DNA of 34,631 nt, taken from contig JH153122.1 in NCBI GenBank assembly GCA_000226015.1, positions 130,777 through 165,407 of the forward strand, read 5' to 3'. The stretch is from Mnemiopsis leidyi (lineage: Eukaryota > Ctenophora > Tentaculata > Lobata > Bolinopsidae). The position numbers and the translations under genes are program-made. Below are positions 23,194-33,760 of this stretch, piece by piece; within the stretch, counting starts at the first letter, position 1; each line of letters opens with the position of its first letter. The notes under the pieces were generated by a model. That model saw nothing but the letters and a program-made list of their open reading frames with translations. It did no database searches and had not been told where the DNA came from.

Positions 23194-23556
23194 ATGGAGA
23201 AGGTAAAAGATATCTTGTTAGGAAGACGAGACTCTTCCTCCAGCTCGTCTTCTTCTTCGTCCTCATCGAGTTCCAGTGACGATACTCTCCAGAACTACTC
23301 TGGTAACGAGGAAGAGAGGATTCAGAAAAGGAAAACAAGAAGAGAAATAAGAAAGGTCGAGAAAAAGGAAGTAAAAGCCAAAACTAAGTTGGAAAAGAAA
23401 GCGGAAAAATGTAAAGCAGAAAAGAAGGAGGAACTCGAGCAGAGCAAAGATGTTGTAAAGAAAGAAAATAGTGGCGAGGATAAGAAAAAGGATGGGCAGA
23501 AGAAAGAAGAAAATAAGGCAGAAAACAAAAAAGAAGATAAAAAGGAGGAGAGCTAG
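23194..23556 (+). CDS. Ser-rich, Lys/Glu-rich low-complexity protein (paralog of exon S)
   Basis: A single open frame of 120 residues from ATG to TAG. After MEKVKDILLGRRD comes a run of 15 serines, the block DDTLQNYSGNEEERIQKRKT, and then a Lys/Glu-rich helical or disordered tail to the end. The first 60 residues closely match exon S of the minus-strand gene, including synonymous serine codons, so this is an inverted duplicate. It has no signal peptide, no cysteine-bearing cassette and no splice donor at its end. A TTGACAG acceptor-like site precedes it, so a 5' untranslated exon is possible, but the acceptor is out of phase with coding. It would be cytoplasmic or nuclear as it stands. Function is unknown. 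It could also be a retained fragment that is not translated. Confidence 0.6.
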   Translation: MEKVKDILLGRRDSSSSSSSSSSSSSSSDDTLQNYSGNEEERIQKRKTRREIRKVEKKEVKAKTKLEKKAEKCKAEKKEELEQSKDVVKKENSGEDKKKDGQKKEENKAENKKEDKKEES

Positions 23557-24364
23557 AGGACTTTCGACGGGAGCAATAGTTATATGAAATGGAACTTGAA
23601 GTAAAACTGAAACAGAATAAGACAGGTGTGGCGATGTAACGATAAAGTTTTCATGTTTGACGGAGAGACCCATGTATATAATTATAAGGTTGAAGTTTGA
23701 TGATGATGTAAAAATTAGTTTTAAGCTCTTGCTCTGTTTGAATAAGATTTATCATGATTGGGATGGATATTCTGTAATTTTACATTTTCAATAATTTTAA
23801 TCAAACGTTACTTGATGACCATCTTACTTTTTGAGCTTACTCTGAGTTTGCCCATTATTGACACCTGACATATATATCTGCTGTTAAGGAGTTGAATAAT
23901 ACAGGCACAACGCCATATCATTGACATCGTTGTTTTAATTTAGGCGTGTGCAACGATCTGAAAAAACCTGAGTATCTTGCCAAAAATTTCACATGAGATT
24001 TAGTTAATTCTGCAATTATAAGGAGCGAGCCTCATGATTTAACGGTTAACTTTAAGCAAATGAGCTGCAAAATCAAAATTATGAGGGTTACGAATTTGGC
24101 GAGGATGCGAGGTGGTATATCATTTTATTTTTATAACCGTTGGACTAACAACATATAAGAGTTGCCCAAAATGAATACAAGAAAAGAAAAAAAGAGGAAA
24201 TCATCATTCTTCTAAATACGATTGGGTCCATCCAAAATTTTTCAATTGATCTTATACTTTTAACTAAAAAATTCTTGATCAGTTGATCAAGGCTTCAAAA
24301 ATTTTCCGATGCAACATTCATTTGTTATATACTTATATATTATAGGTGTACGGCGAAAACTTAC

Positions 24365-26137
24365 CACAGCCTGTGCTCTCCAGATTGCTGCACTTAAACT
24401 CGATACAACTTGCAGATCCTGGAGAACTGAACTTTCCTGCCTCGCATTCAGTACAGGTTGCAGATCCACCAGGACTAAAACTTCCAGCTTCACATTCAAT
24501 ACATTCTGTTGTCACTCCAGGGGCATTATTAAATGTTCCAGCTTGACAATCCTCACACTGGTTGCTCCCAACTTCTAGATATTTTGATGCTGGACAGGCT
24601 GAAAAGAATCGATGATCATGGGTGATTTTCTACGATCAAGGTTTGAAAAATGTGTGCAGTGTAAGAATGTTTATCAAACTTGCAATTGTTTTTAATTGTT
24701 AAAGGGAAAACAAAGGTTACAAAATTAATCACGATTAAATTGTTTGCATCTTGGCGTTTCCCATTATCAATATTGGTCACACCTGGCAGTTCTCATTGGT
24801 GAATCGCTGTTAAATGATAAATGATGAAAAATCGACTCGCAAATAATTTTTTCAAGGACTCATTTAACACCGTTCAGCGCGGAGTTTTGAAATCGTGCAT
24901 CGCACGGCTGCATAAATCAAAATTATAATTTAAACATTTCTATTAATTACACGTGAAGAACAATGAAATTGAAAATTGGCCGAAATTTCGTCTGGCTTTC
25001 GAGTTGTTTTTCTTAATTCCGTGAATTGTTTATTACAATTATTATAACAAAAAGCAATCGCATACGGGAAATTCAGAGGTCGCCTGGCACAATAAAAGTG
25101 CCCCTAATTCGTGTCCAGGTTGAAGTAGTCAAGTACCTTTTCTGTAACTGTAAGTAAATTGTTTATTTCTTTCACTGAACGACACCATCTTTGCGTCCCT
25201 GGACCACTCCACGTTCCAATCTTTTCTCTCACACACCGTGTCTGACAACTTTACTTCCTCCAAAAGATTTCCATCAAAGTATAGGAGTATTCTAGGTTCA
25301 GCTGTCCTGTTTATTGTCAGTATATGACTTTCACCTGTCACTGCATTTACCGTCAACCGTGTATTTTTCCTTTCTATGCTGCAGTATCCCAAACTGTATC
25401 GTAAAGGGTTAGTTATATAGACGCCTAAATAACCAGCGACCTCTCTATTAGAGGTGCGGAACCAAATGTTTAGCTCTGTCGTTATACCGGCTGTGGTCAA
25501 AATTTGAAGAGGTCGATTGTTCCAATCGTGGTTGATAAATTCATCATCTGTTTGTATCCAACCTGTAGAATATTCTACTGTTATAGTGATCTTATTGGTA
25601 AATCAGTACAGGCATTACAGCCCGTATAACACATGCGCGAGCAGCTCCAAATTTGGACAGTTCGTCACCTCGCTATAACGCTGTATGAGTACGAACTGGC
25701 GACCTGTCCGGCCGAATTTTGAGCCGTGCGCACGTGCGGGCTATCCTTGTAAAATATTTTTATTTTCAAATAGAAATTTATTCCATCCTCTGCTTTGTCC
25801 TTGAATGGAATTGGAAGCATTGTTTATTTTTTCGACTTTTACCTCTGGAGTTTTAGAGTAAAGTGATAGGTTTGGGAAGGTTTAAGATGGCACATCGTTT
25901 CCTAAGCCTTATTAGCTTACCATAATAATAATATACACCTTTTTTTGAGTTTATCTATAATTTTGTATCTATATTCTATTTAATCTTATGAAGTCTGTAG
26001 AAATTGAAATTTACTATAATTATGAATTGAATTGTTCAGTGATTGACTTTTTTCTTACCTTCTCCTGCATATACCTCACTTTGCATCACAGCAATCAGGG
26101 TGGTAGCGATATAGATGGAGATTAGTTTCTTATTCAT
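24365..26137 (-). CDS. Secreted protein, N-terminal part: signal peptide, unknown domain, Cys-rich repeats
   Basis: Three exons join in phase: 26137-26059, 25562-25137, 24598-24365. Exon 1 encodes a signal peptide, MNKKLISIYIATTLIAVMQS, probably cut near VYA. Exon 2 (142 codons) starts GWIQTDDEFINHDWNN and has a beta-rich extracellular look with two cysteines. I cannot name its family. Exon 3 (78 codons) carries repeated C-x2-C-x-A-G-x-F motifs (CEDCQAGTF, CIECEAGSF, CTECEAGKF), as in the ephrin-receptor-like/GCC2-GCC3 class of extracellular Cys-rich repeats. It ends with a good donor (TGTG-GTAAGT) in phase 1, so the gene must go on. The next minus-strand exon with a matching acceptor is exon S at 22694, which supports one gene running to 20092, though another unseen exon could intervene. 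All internal exons are phase 1-1, typical of shuffled extracellular domains. Confidence 0.8.
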
Positions 26138-26402
26138 AGCTATGAGTATTGACTGTTAAACTTGAGGCAATCACAAAAAGTTTAGATAATTGTCACATGC
26201 ACAAAAAATTACGATAATATCGTTTCTTAAAACAGGCTTCATTATGAAATAATGATTGCTTATACTTCGTAATGAAGCCCGGATTAAGCGACGATGTTAT
26301 CGTGAATTTCATCACCGTAAATTTACTCTAAATGAAAATCTAAATGAAGATTTTCAGCCAAGAAAAAAGAAGAATCGATATTCGATAAAAAAACGCAAGA
26401 TT

Positions 26403-26705
26403 CTGCAATCACGTCAAGTACGAAAGCCGAAATCATGTCTCCTAAAGTATTACAGTAACTATTAAAGTCCAAACCTGTAGATGTTGTTTTTGAGAAAACA
26501 AAGAACGCCAGAAAAAATTCCTTCAAACTTGGTTCATATAGGCTCATAGATTGACCAATGGTCAATCTATGAGCCTATATGAACCAAGTTTGAAGGACTT
26601 TTTTCAATGACCATGCAACGACCAGTAAATAATCATAACTATGAGACACTGCAATTACGTCAAATGCGATAATCGAAATAAAGGTCCTTAAGATTTTTAA
26701 GTTAC
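26403..26705. repeat. Diverged direct duplication flanking a palindrome
   Basis: CTGCAATCACGTCAAGTACG (from 26403) recurs as CTGCAATTACGTCAAATGCG (from 26649). Similarity continues for about 55 bases to 26460 and 26705. The two copies bracket the hairpin at 26519-26597. Confidence 0.65.
26519..26597. repeat. Perfect 38-bp palindrome
   Basis: Arms 26519-26556 and 26560-26597 are exact reverse complements around a 3-base loop (AAT). With one mismatch the pairing extends outward by about 9 bases (GAAAAAAT before, ACTTTTTTC after). It may be a MITE or foldback end pair, or a cloning/assembly inversion. Confidence 0.95.
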
Positions 26706-27285
26706 TCTAGATATACTTTTTTTAATAACTATTAACAGCGGCGCTGGCAAAGGGTTTATGTTGGACCTTGGCTAGCAGGGGCATTATACTTTTCTCCGGT
26801 TTTGCATACCAGTACCAGCGCTATATCCGATACGTATGAATAATCACATGTCAACTTTGTGCTATAGCTACATCAGGTTTTAGAGCGGTTAAGTTTAGAA
26901 ATTTGCATGGACCCATGGTGTATAATGACACCCAATACAGCAATTGCAAATGATTATGAAGTTAACGGGCGAATCGCATCTAGAATTTTTACAGGCCACA
27001 AACGCGTTAGAGCACGTGATGGCCGCGACAGTAGGTTATCAACCTACAACAGTGAAGGCGATGGAATGAGAGAGTATATTAACAAAAAATCAGTAGCAAG
27101 AGAGCGAGCATCACAAGATGAGGGCTCAATTCCTGGTCCTTGTGTGAGCATTGTTCTAAATCTGCTGACTATTCCTGATTCTCTCCCTATACTATATAAC
27201 ATGTTGCCTTTTTAATCGCCTATTTCTTGTAAGGAACATTGTAAGCGCTGGCTAAGCCAACCACCAATTATATCATTAAACTATA
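26706..27285. other. No gene recognised
   Basis: A 102-codon open frame (26907-27215) has no recognisable motif, no clear splice sites linking it elsewhere and no neighbouring exons. I do not call it a gene. Confidence 0.4.
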
Positions 27286-27349
27286 GCAAACCGTGTTCTG
27301 CCCTAATCTCGCAACATGGTTGTGGTTAGTCACAGTTATCACAACAATA
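27286..27349 (+). repeat. Dispersed repeat, copy 1
   Basis: About 64 bases here match, at most positions, the reverse complement of 33697-33760. The shared core includes GTTGTGGTTAGTCACAGTTA. Probably two copies of an interspersed element whose full borders are not visible. Confidence 0.8.
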
Positions 27350-27424
27350 GGCAATACCCGTTCAGTAACACTTAGCACTACGCACCTCTGTAGAACATGC
27401 CTTTGTAGTGCGCAGTCTTTCTTA

Positions 27425-27670
27425 TAAATTTATTTATATTCTTTAATATATTTATATTCTTAAATATATTTATAATCTTAAATATATTTATATTCTTAAA
27501 TTATATATGTATATTCTTAATTATATTTATATTCTTCAATATATTTATACTCTTAAATATATATAAATTATATTTTTAAATTTATTTATATTCTTAAATA
27601 TAGTTATATTCTTAAATAGATCTATATTCTTAAATATATGTTTATATTTTTAAATTTATTTTAAATATAT
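27425..27670. repeat. AT-rich tandem repeat
   Basis: Imperfect copies of a roughly 18-20 bp word, TTCTTAAATATATTTATA, run for about 250 bases. It is likely a diverged minisatellite. Confidence 0.9.
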
Positions 27671-28120
27671 GTGGTTTTGAAAGGCTAGATTTGATTTATT
27701 CCTTTAGGCCAAGAGATTCTTAAAGGAGACAATTTGACCGAGTATAGTTGAAGGTGTGAAAATGCGTTCAAATGAGTATACATTTGATTTAAATTGAGCT
27801 TTAAGTGCTGAAAACCGAAGTTAAACGTCTAACTTGCGGCTTATAATAATCGAAAATAAGTAGTAGCACAAGCTTCTATAGACTGTAGTCCCATATAACT
27901 TCCAAATGAGATCCGAAACAAACGAAAAAACCTGCGGATGTTTGGATAAATATCCTCGCCTACTCAGAGTAAACTAAAAACATGTCTACTTGGCTTGTGA
28001 ACTTTGCCATTTGCATTAGTGACAATTGTTCGAAATGACATAAGATAGTCAACGAGATATGTTCATATTGTACTAACACTGCTTTTAAAACGGATTTCAA
28101 GACGTGGCAGGGAATAGCTG

Positions 28121-28318
28121 TTGAAGTTGAAAAATGAGTCACTGTTTGTGACAAAAGCGGATGCAGATGCCGAGAGGCTAAAAGCAGTGGTAGATTGCAT
28201 TAAAAAGAACCTTCAGAACGAAACGAATTTCAAAAAGTCTGAGCTTCCTGAAACGATGGCAGAAGTACGGGACAGAATTGTGGACGTTGGATCTATTGGA
28301 ACGCAATATCATCAGTGA
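28121..28318 (+). CDS. Hypothetical open frame, possibly a decayed exon
   Basis: The frame encodes about 65 residues with a protein-like amphipathic composition (KADADAERLKAVVDCIKKNL, then ELPETMAEVRDRIVDVG), closed by TGA at 28316-28318. It is preceded closely by an in-frame TAG and has no ATG at the start of the protein-like part, so it could only be an exon or a fragment. I see no partner exons and no family match. Real coding origin is plausible from composition only. Confidence 0.25.
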   Translation: MKLKNESLFVTKADADAERLKAVVDCIKKNLQNETNFKKSELPETMAEVRDRIVDVGSIGTQYHQ

Positions 28319-28413
28319 AAAAGACATAATGTTCATCACATGGTTATTGGTTAAATGCAAACAACAACCTTGTTCAATCACCCGAGTTTAGGTCTACAAT
28401 ACCACACACATAA

Positions 28414-28427
28414 CCCCCCCCCCCCCC
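28414..28427. repeat. Poly-C tract
   Basis: Fourteen cytosines in a row. Length is likely unreliable in the assembly. Confidence 0.95.
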
Positions 28428-28429
28428 TC

Positions 28430-30380
28430 CTTAAAAGTTCACAAGTTGAATGAGGAAAAAACTTTAGATCAAGAAAATTCCTCCAACTCGTTTAGTCCAC
28501 GCTACAAGAAAAGGTCCGTTGTATAGATTTGAAATATAGGAAAAACCTTTATATACCTTACTGATGTCAGGCAACTTTTTTCTGAAGTCGAGTTTTTACT
28601 TGACTCACCAAACTTGTTGAAAAACGTCTAGGACTAAGAATGGAGGATTTTACACAAATTTCAACACAGCTGTGCTGTGGGCATAAATTCATACTCACAG
28701 ATAAAATCCTTTGCAATGCATTTGTTCAATTTAGATTGTAGTGGAGGTGCGTACTCAGGAAAAAATCGAAATACCCATTGGAAATTGTACATCAAGCCAA
28801 GTTGTGGATGATACTCTTCACCACGTAATGTTTGAAAAAGTCTAACCAAATATTGGTAACCTTTGGGACCTCAATTTGTTTTCAAAAAGATTTATTTATG
28901 ATGTGTTTGGAGTATGCAGAGGGACCCCATACAGTTCGAACTCCGACCTCTTTGTAAAAAAGCCTAACACGCTGGCAAATTCAATTATCTTGACGTCACT
29001 TTGTACCTGGATGATCAGAACCGGATTAAGTATATATTACTTTTGAAGGAAACAGATGATTGTTTTTATTAAAAACAAACAGCTTTGACCTTCGCCAGGT
29101 GTTCAAATCAGTGGTTTACTCACAGATAATCAGAGTTATCTAAAGAAACTCCAGTCGAAACTAATTGTGTGCAGTAATTGCGAAATCTTAAGGAGGACTT
29201 AAGGGGTCGTAAGGGGTCATCTTCAGAAACTGGAGTGAGGTCACAAAGATAAAAAGATGCGGGAAAGCCAGATGCACGACCTGCCCGTTAGACTTAGCTT
29301 GTTTGATTCCCCAGAAAACATGATAACGGTGAATGGAACACCGCTGTTTTTATACTTCTCACTGACATGCAACACAAGAACATTTATTATGTCGCAAAAT
29401 GTATCATTTACCCGAGCCTGTGACAGAAGCTTAAGGACAATACTTATTTGGGACAAACTATGACACCCATGAATGTCCGAATAAATGGGCATAGGTCAAG
29501 CTTTGTGATATAGATGAAAGGTTGTTACTTGACAAATCAGCCCAGTCAATGCATCTTTTTCAGACTCATATCATAAGTCTTAGTTTAGTATGGAGTTATT
29601 AAGATAAAGGAATGTGAAGAGAGTATAAGACCAAAAGTTAATTTCTTAGAACTAATATTTGTGGCCCTGTAGGCTTATACATGACTCGGGTTAGCCGGGA
29701 AAGCGGACCAACTGATCCTAACTCAGTGTCCGATCGTCATTGCATATTGCTTACGTCCACCATAGGGTTCTCCTTCATTTCGAAGTGATTATGTGACTGA
29801 TTTGAATCTATGTTGAAGAGGTTCAGGTAAGTTTAGTCAGCACCCATGATGTTACAAACCCTATGGTTATTTGTTTGGCTAGACAGTGAAACACACAAAT
29901 TCTTGAGTGTATACTTCGTTTACATCCTAATTGCTACAAGAACTGTACAAGTTGATTAATTTCACGTTGCAAAGGACAAATATAAGAAATAGAAGGGTCA
30001 AAAGGATCTCAAAATACAAATCTTCCAAAAACCTTTTAGCTCTGGGGTATACTGCACCAAGTTCCAAGTCTCCAAGCTTACAGTATTGATGACAAAAAAA
30101 CAAACAAACACAGACACATATAACCAAATGAAATTGAGGAACACTAGCTAGCTCAGAAAGGGACTGAGTACTGGTTCAACTTAGGTCTGTCAAATACAAG
30201 ATGCCTATTCCGTGCGTAGCACGGACATTTAAAGGAGCTCGTGAGTACCAAGCAGAATTCATTGAAAGTTCAAACTCATTCTGAATGGAATAGACATTAA
30301 ACCGAAGTGGGATTCGCATCACTGATATCCTCCAAGATTAAATTTCAGGATGAATAATGTACCAATCACAGCTTGGTGGC
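28430..30380. other. No gene recognised
   Basis: AT-rich sequence. Open frames at 29257-29463 (+) and 29241-29492 (-) overlap antiparallel and neither has supporting motifs or splice partners. Confidence 0.4.
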
Positions 30381-30389
30381 CTGTGCTGC

Positions 30390-30475
30390 CTGCCTCGGAC
30401 GGGGTTTGAACACCCGGTCTTTGGCTTGCGAATCGAGTGTTAGTACCACACTTCCACTACACCACCCGGTAGACG
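30390..30475 (-). other. Degenerate tRNA-like sequence (tRNA pseudogene or SINE head)
   Basis: On the minus strand a consensus A box (TAGTGGAAGTG, inside GGTGGTGTAGTGGAAGTG) is followed about 45 bases later by a B-box-like GTGTTCAAACC. The T stem has at least two mispairs around TTCAAAC and the acceptor ends do not pair, so it is unlikely to make a functional tRNA. A tRNA-derived repeat is the best reading. Confidence 0.55.
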
Positions 30476-30490
30476 AATTGTTGTAGTTCG

Positions 30491-30496
30491 TTTATT
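30491..30496 (-). terminator. Possible polyadenylation signal of the GPCR gene
   Basis: AATAAA on the minus strand, about 320 bases after the receptor stop at 30814. Motif and position only. Confidence 0.3.
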
Positions 30497-30813
30497 GGTA
30501 ATTCGGGGGCTTCGGGGAATGGAGTTTTTTGTTTCTGATTCGAATATTTGGTTAAAATTACATGCATTTTTTTGAGTTCATGGAATCATGGCATCCCCGT
30601 TTTCTCTGGATTTACTATTACTCTTTGTTAGAGTTTACAGTTGTCACTCATCCGCAGACTTAACTTTCTACGTTTACTGCAGAACTAGCGATGTAGTTTT
30701 TGTTATCAAGTATGCATTCTGATAAGAAATGTAACATTGTGTGTCCCTCAAAAAAACATTTTGACGCCTCAGTTAATATGTATGTCGCTGCAAAATAACT
30801 GTTATATTAATTA

Positions 30814-32036
30814 TTAACTAAAAGTAGAGTGCCTCTGGGTCCCTCTAATAACAAACTCTCTGAATCTTTTGTTTGTAGTTAAATATATGATAGGGTTGCA
30901 GATCACATTGGCACCGAGTAGATACATCATGGTCACCTCGTACCATGGTTTTTGTCCTGTAACTTTCTCCAGCACCAAATGTCCTATCACAAAGCTATAG
31001 GACAGCGCGAAACACCAAGTCACTCCACCATTCCACCAAGTGCAACCAGAGTCCGCCTAGGTACCGACTTGTTGACCCGGGCGCCATGAAGGTGCAGCTT
31101 AACCGCCAGAGAAATGTTGAGAAGTACCATGACCACAACAGGAACCACCGTCAGGGCCAGGTTTAGAATAGAAGTCAGGGTCCCGTTGGCGTCCCTTATC
31201 TTAAAGTTGGACGTCATGCAAATCAGTAGGTCTGGTTTAAAGAAGGGTGGGTACCCCTCTATTGTAAGGTATACTTGGTACCCCACTAATGTTGTCAATA
31301 AAGCAATCAGGAATCATGTTTTTGCAATCTTCGTGGTCTTATTTTCGTTTGTGCGTTTTCTCCGCATTATCAAGCAAAACCTGTAAACTTTTTTAAGGAT
31401 TAGATTCATGTAATATTGTAATAAGTTATGAGTAAATCTTTGACATCAGAACAGGACAGACTCTGAATCCAAGTCATCATCGTCATGTTGCTTACAGATC
31501 CATTAAATGCGTAATGAGTTACTTACTAATAACTATGTACTTCACAATTCATTTCAACTTGTCCGAATATACGTCTATCCAGGAATTATATATATTGTAT
31601 GATTTATTTCATGTTGAATTGACGAATTGTTATGAATTGGCTATGGATTGAAGAATGAATTACCTGACATAATGAATACAGAGAGAACCTCGTAGACGAT
31701 GGGAACCCCAAAGAAGTACCCGACAAGCCAGCAAATACCCTCACCCAGAACCCACCTCCTGGTAAGGATCGTGCATAACATAGGAATGTAGATAAGGACT
31801 ATCACAACCAGATCAGCTGTAGCCAAGTTGTGAACAAAGAAGAGGGTAACTTTGTCGAACTTGATGGCCTGGTGAATCAGAGAGGAGTAAAGGACAATGA
31901 GATTACCTAGCATGCCCGCTACTACAACCACCACGTTGAAGACACAGAGAAAGCCCCAGCAGCCTTTGCTCATTCCAATGATGGGTAGAATGTCGTTGAC
32001 CTGGGTGATGTTTCGCGAGTCCACTTCGAACATCAT
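30814..32036 (-). pseudogene. Class A (rhodopsin-family) GPCR with two disruptions
   Basis: Exon 1 (32036-31664, ATG at 32036) encodes 124 residues: an N-glycosylation site (NIT), TM1 with the conserved Asn (GMLGNLIV), TM2 with the conserved Asp (NLATADLVV), the TM3 cysteine (GICWL) and TM3. Exon 2 (from 31387) gives YRF in place of DRY, the basic loop LIMRRKRTNENKTTK, TM4, extracellular loop 2 with its cysteine (LLICMTS) and TM5 with proline. After a +1/-2 frame change near 31020 come TM6 (VTWCFALSYSFVIGH), TM7 with NPIIY and a short tail to 30814. Two breaks are seen: TGA at 31316-31314 at the start of TM4, and the frameshift before TM6. The in-phase acceptor AAAAAAG at 31388 is poor, while the better ACAG at 31381 gives a frame that stops at once. 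All seven helices remain, so it is either a young pseudogene or an intact gene with sequence errors. Ligand cannot be inferred. Confidence 0.75.
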
Positions 32037-33696
32037 CTCCTAATAATTGCCCTATCATAATGTTGACCGCACTATATACGTTATACACATTATCTCACCA
32101 TTTCCTAACTGGTACGTTCTCACTTCTCCTATGGCCATTATCCACTTAAGTAAAAACCTAAAATGCTGGCTGGCGAGCTGCCAGCCAAACAGTCTAGCAA
32201 CAGTTTGTTTTGACCACAAGCCTCATGAATCTCACCTAGCAACATATTAGTACGATATAACAATGACCTGTTTCAAGTGCACCACTTAAGTCAATCATCC
32301 TTATACGTCAATCATTATCGATTATACAACGACCACAAGGATAGGTGCGACCAGGAAGCTGGACTAAGGAAACCAATAGTACTCGCTCGTCCGTCGAGCG
32401 AGGATACTGATTGGTCGGCACATTACCAACAGGATGCGGTTATCCACGCAAGTCCTACGCAAAGGGCAGTACCCAACATCTAGCCAATCAAAGTCTCAAA
32501 CGACACTAAATTGGTCATACGTGAGCACTAAACCATCGCACGTGCACAATTCCTTTTAGACCCATAACATAGCCAGAAATAGTTAGTTAGACTTTGGGAC
32601 GTTTAGTTACAGTTGCACTGTACGATACCAGCTCTAGTTGCCCAGGTTCGCCATAAACCACCTACAAGTTTGTTCCAGAAGTCCTACACCTCTCACCTCG
32701 TTACCCCAATACACAATCCGAGTTTACCACTGGAATTACTCTACATTCAGTTCCTGTACAATAGTTCCTGTTTAACGTTCATTACCCTACTCAACTTGTT
32801 TTACTTCGCATCTAAATTCCTGATCTACACAACGTAGTTATACTTCTTGTGGAACAGGGTTGCCAATCATCTGACAACCCTGTGAAGTACGTCCTAACCA
32901 TCAACGCTCCCAAAACCCATAAATCTCTACCACAAGCCAGATGAGCTTTATACGAAGTTAGACTGTTGCCACGATGGCGGATGTAGTTATATGCCATGGT
33001 ATAAAGTATGCATAAAGGTCTTCACCTATGAAAGGGCTCAAATATTGAAAAGATTATTTTTACTTCGAATATCTGATTATCTGATCCAGGAGCACTGAGT
33101 AAAGTGATACAGTAAAGCAGAAATCGGCATGATGTCACTGGTACAGTGGTACGAGTGACTTTATTTAAAGACTTGGGCATGATATTGATTCAGTATCATG
33201 ATCCATTAAACACAAATGATGACATTGTTTCATTGTTGATTGCAAGTATGATTTATTTTTATTAACCAAGGGACCAAGGGTAACGCGTTTAGTATCTTCA
33301 TGAGAACGACAGCAAAATTTTGGATTTGAAATTCAGATATAAATGTCAATAATCGAAACATGTTCCAAGAGTAGAACGTACTGCACTCTTCATTTAGATT
33401 TAGATTTTTTTACTCCTAGCTTTATAGATGTTCTTGGACGACATAAATGCTTTTATGGAAGTTTCTAAGATAATGAATGATTCTGCTACCATTACTTCTT
33501 GTTCCATATCTTTAGTATGGACAAATTGAATATGCAAACGCTTTCCTAATAGGGATATGATAAAGAAGTCAGGTGATCAACAGTAAAAGTCTGCCTCGTT
33601 ATATTATGTGGTCCTGGCTATATCGGGAAATGTGTCACATAGCAATTGTTTCCAAACAGCACCCGCATAACTCTTTGCTTCAGGCAAAGCAAAAGA
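32037..33696. other. No gene recognised
   Basis: Presumed upstream flank of the receptor gene. Short open frames (for example 32277-32483 and 32613-32837, plus strand) carry no recognisable motifs or linked splice sites. Confidence 0.4.
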
Positions 33697-33760
33697 TATT
33701 GTTAGGATAACTGTGACTAACCACAACTACGTTGCGAGATCAAGTCAGAACACAGTCTGC
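33697..33760 (-). repeat. Dispersed repeat, copy 2 (inverted)
   Basis: Reverse-complement match to 27286-27349, including the core TAACTGTGACTAACCACAAC. The two copies lie about 6.3 kb apart, in opposite orientation, one on each side of the receptor gene. Confidence 0.8.

Noticed and set aside
23263..23673. Minus-strand frame of 136 codons rich in Phe/Leu
   Set aside because: Antisense of the Lys/Glu-rich plus-strand gene.
30390..30475. Functional tRNA gene on the minus strand
   Set aside because: The A box is good but the T stem and acceptor stem do not pair.
31314..31316. TGA in the GPCR read as selenocysteine
   Set aside because: The position is a membrane helix start with no redox role, and a second frame break follows, so mutation or error is simpler.
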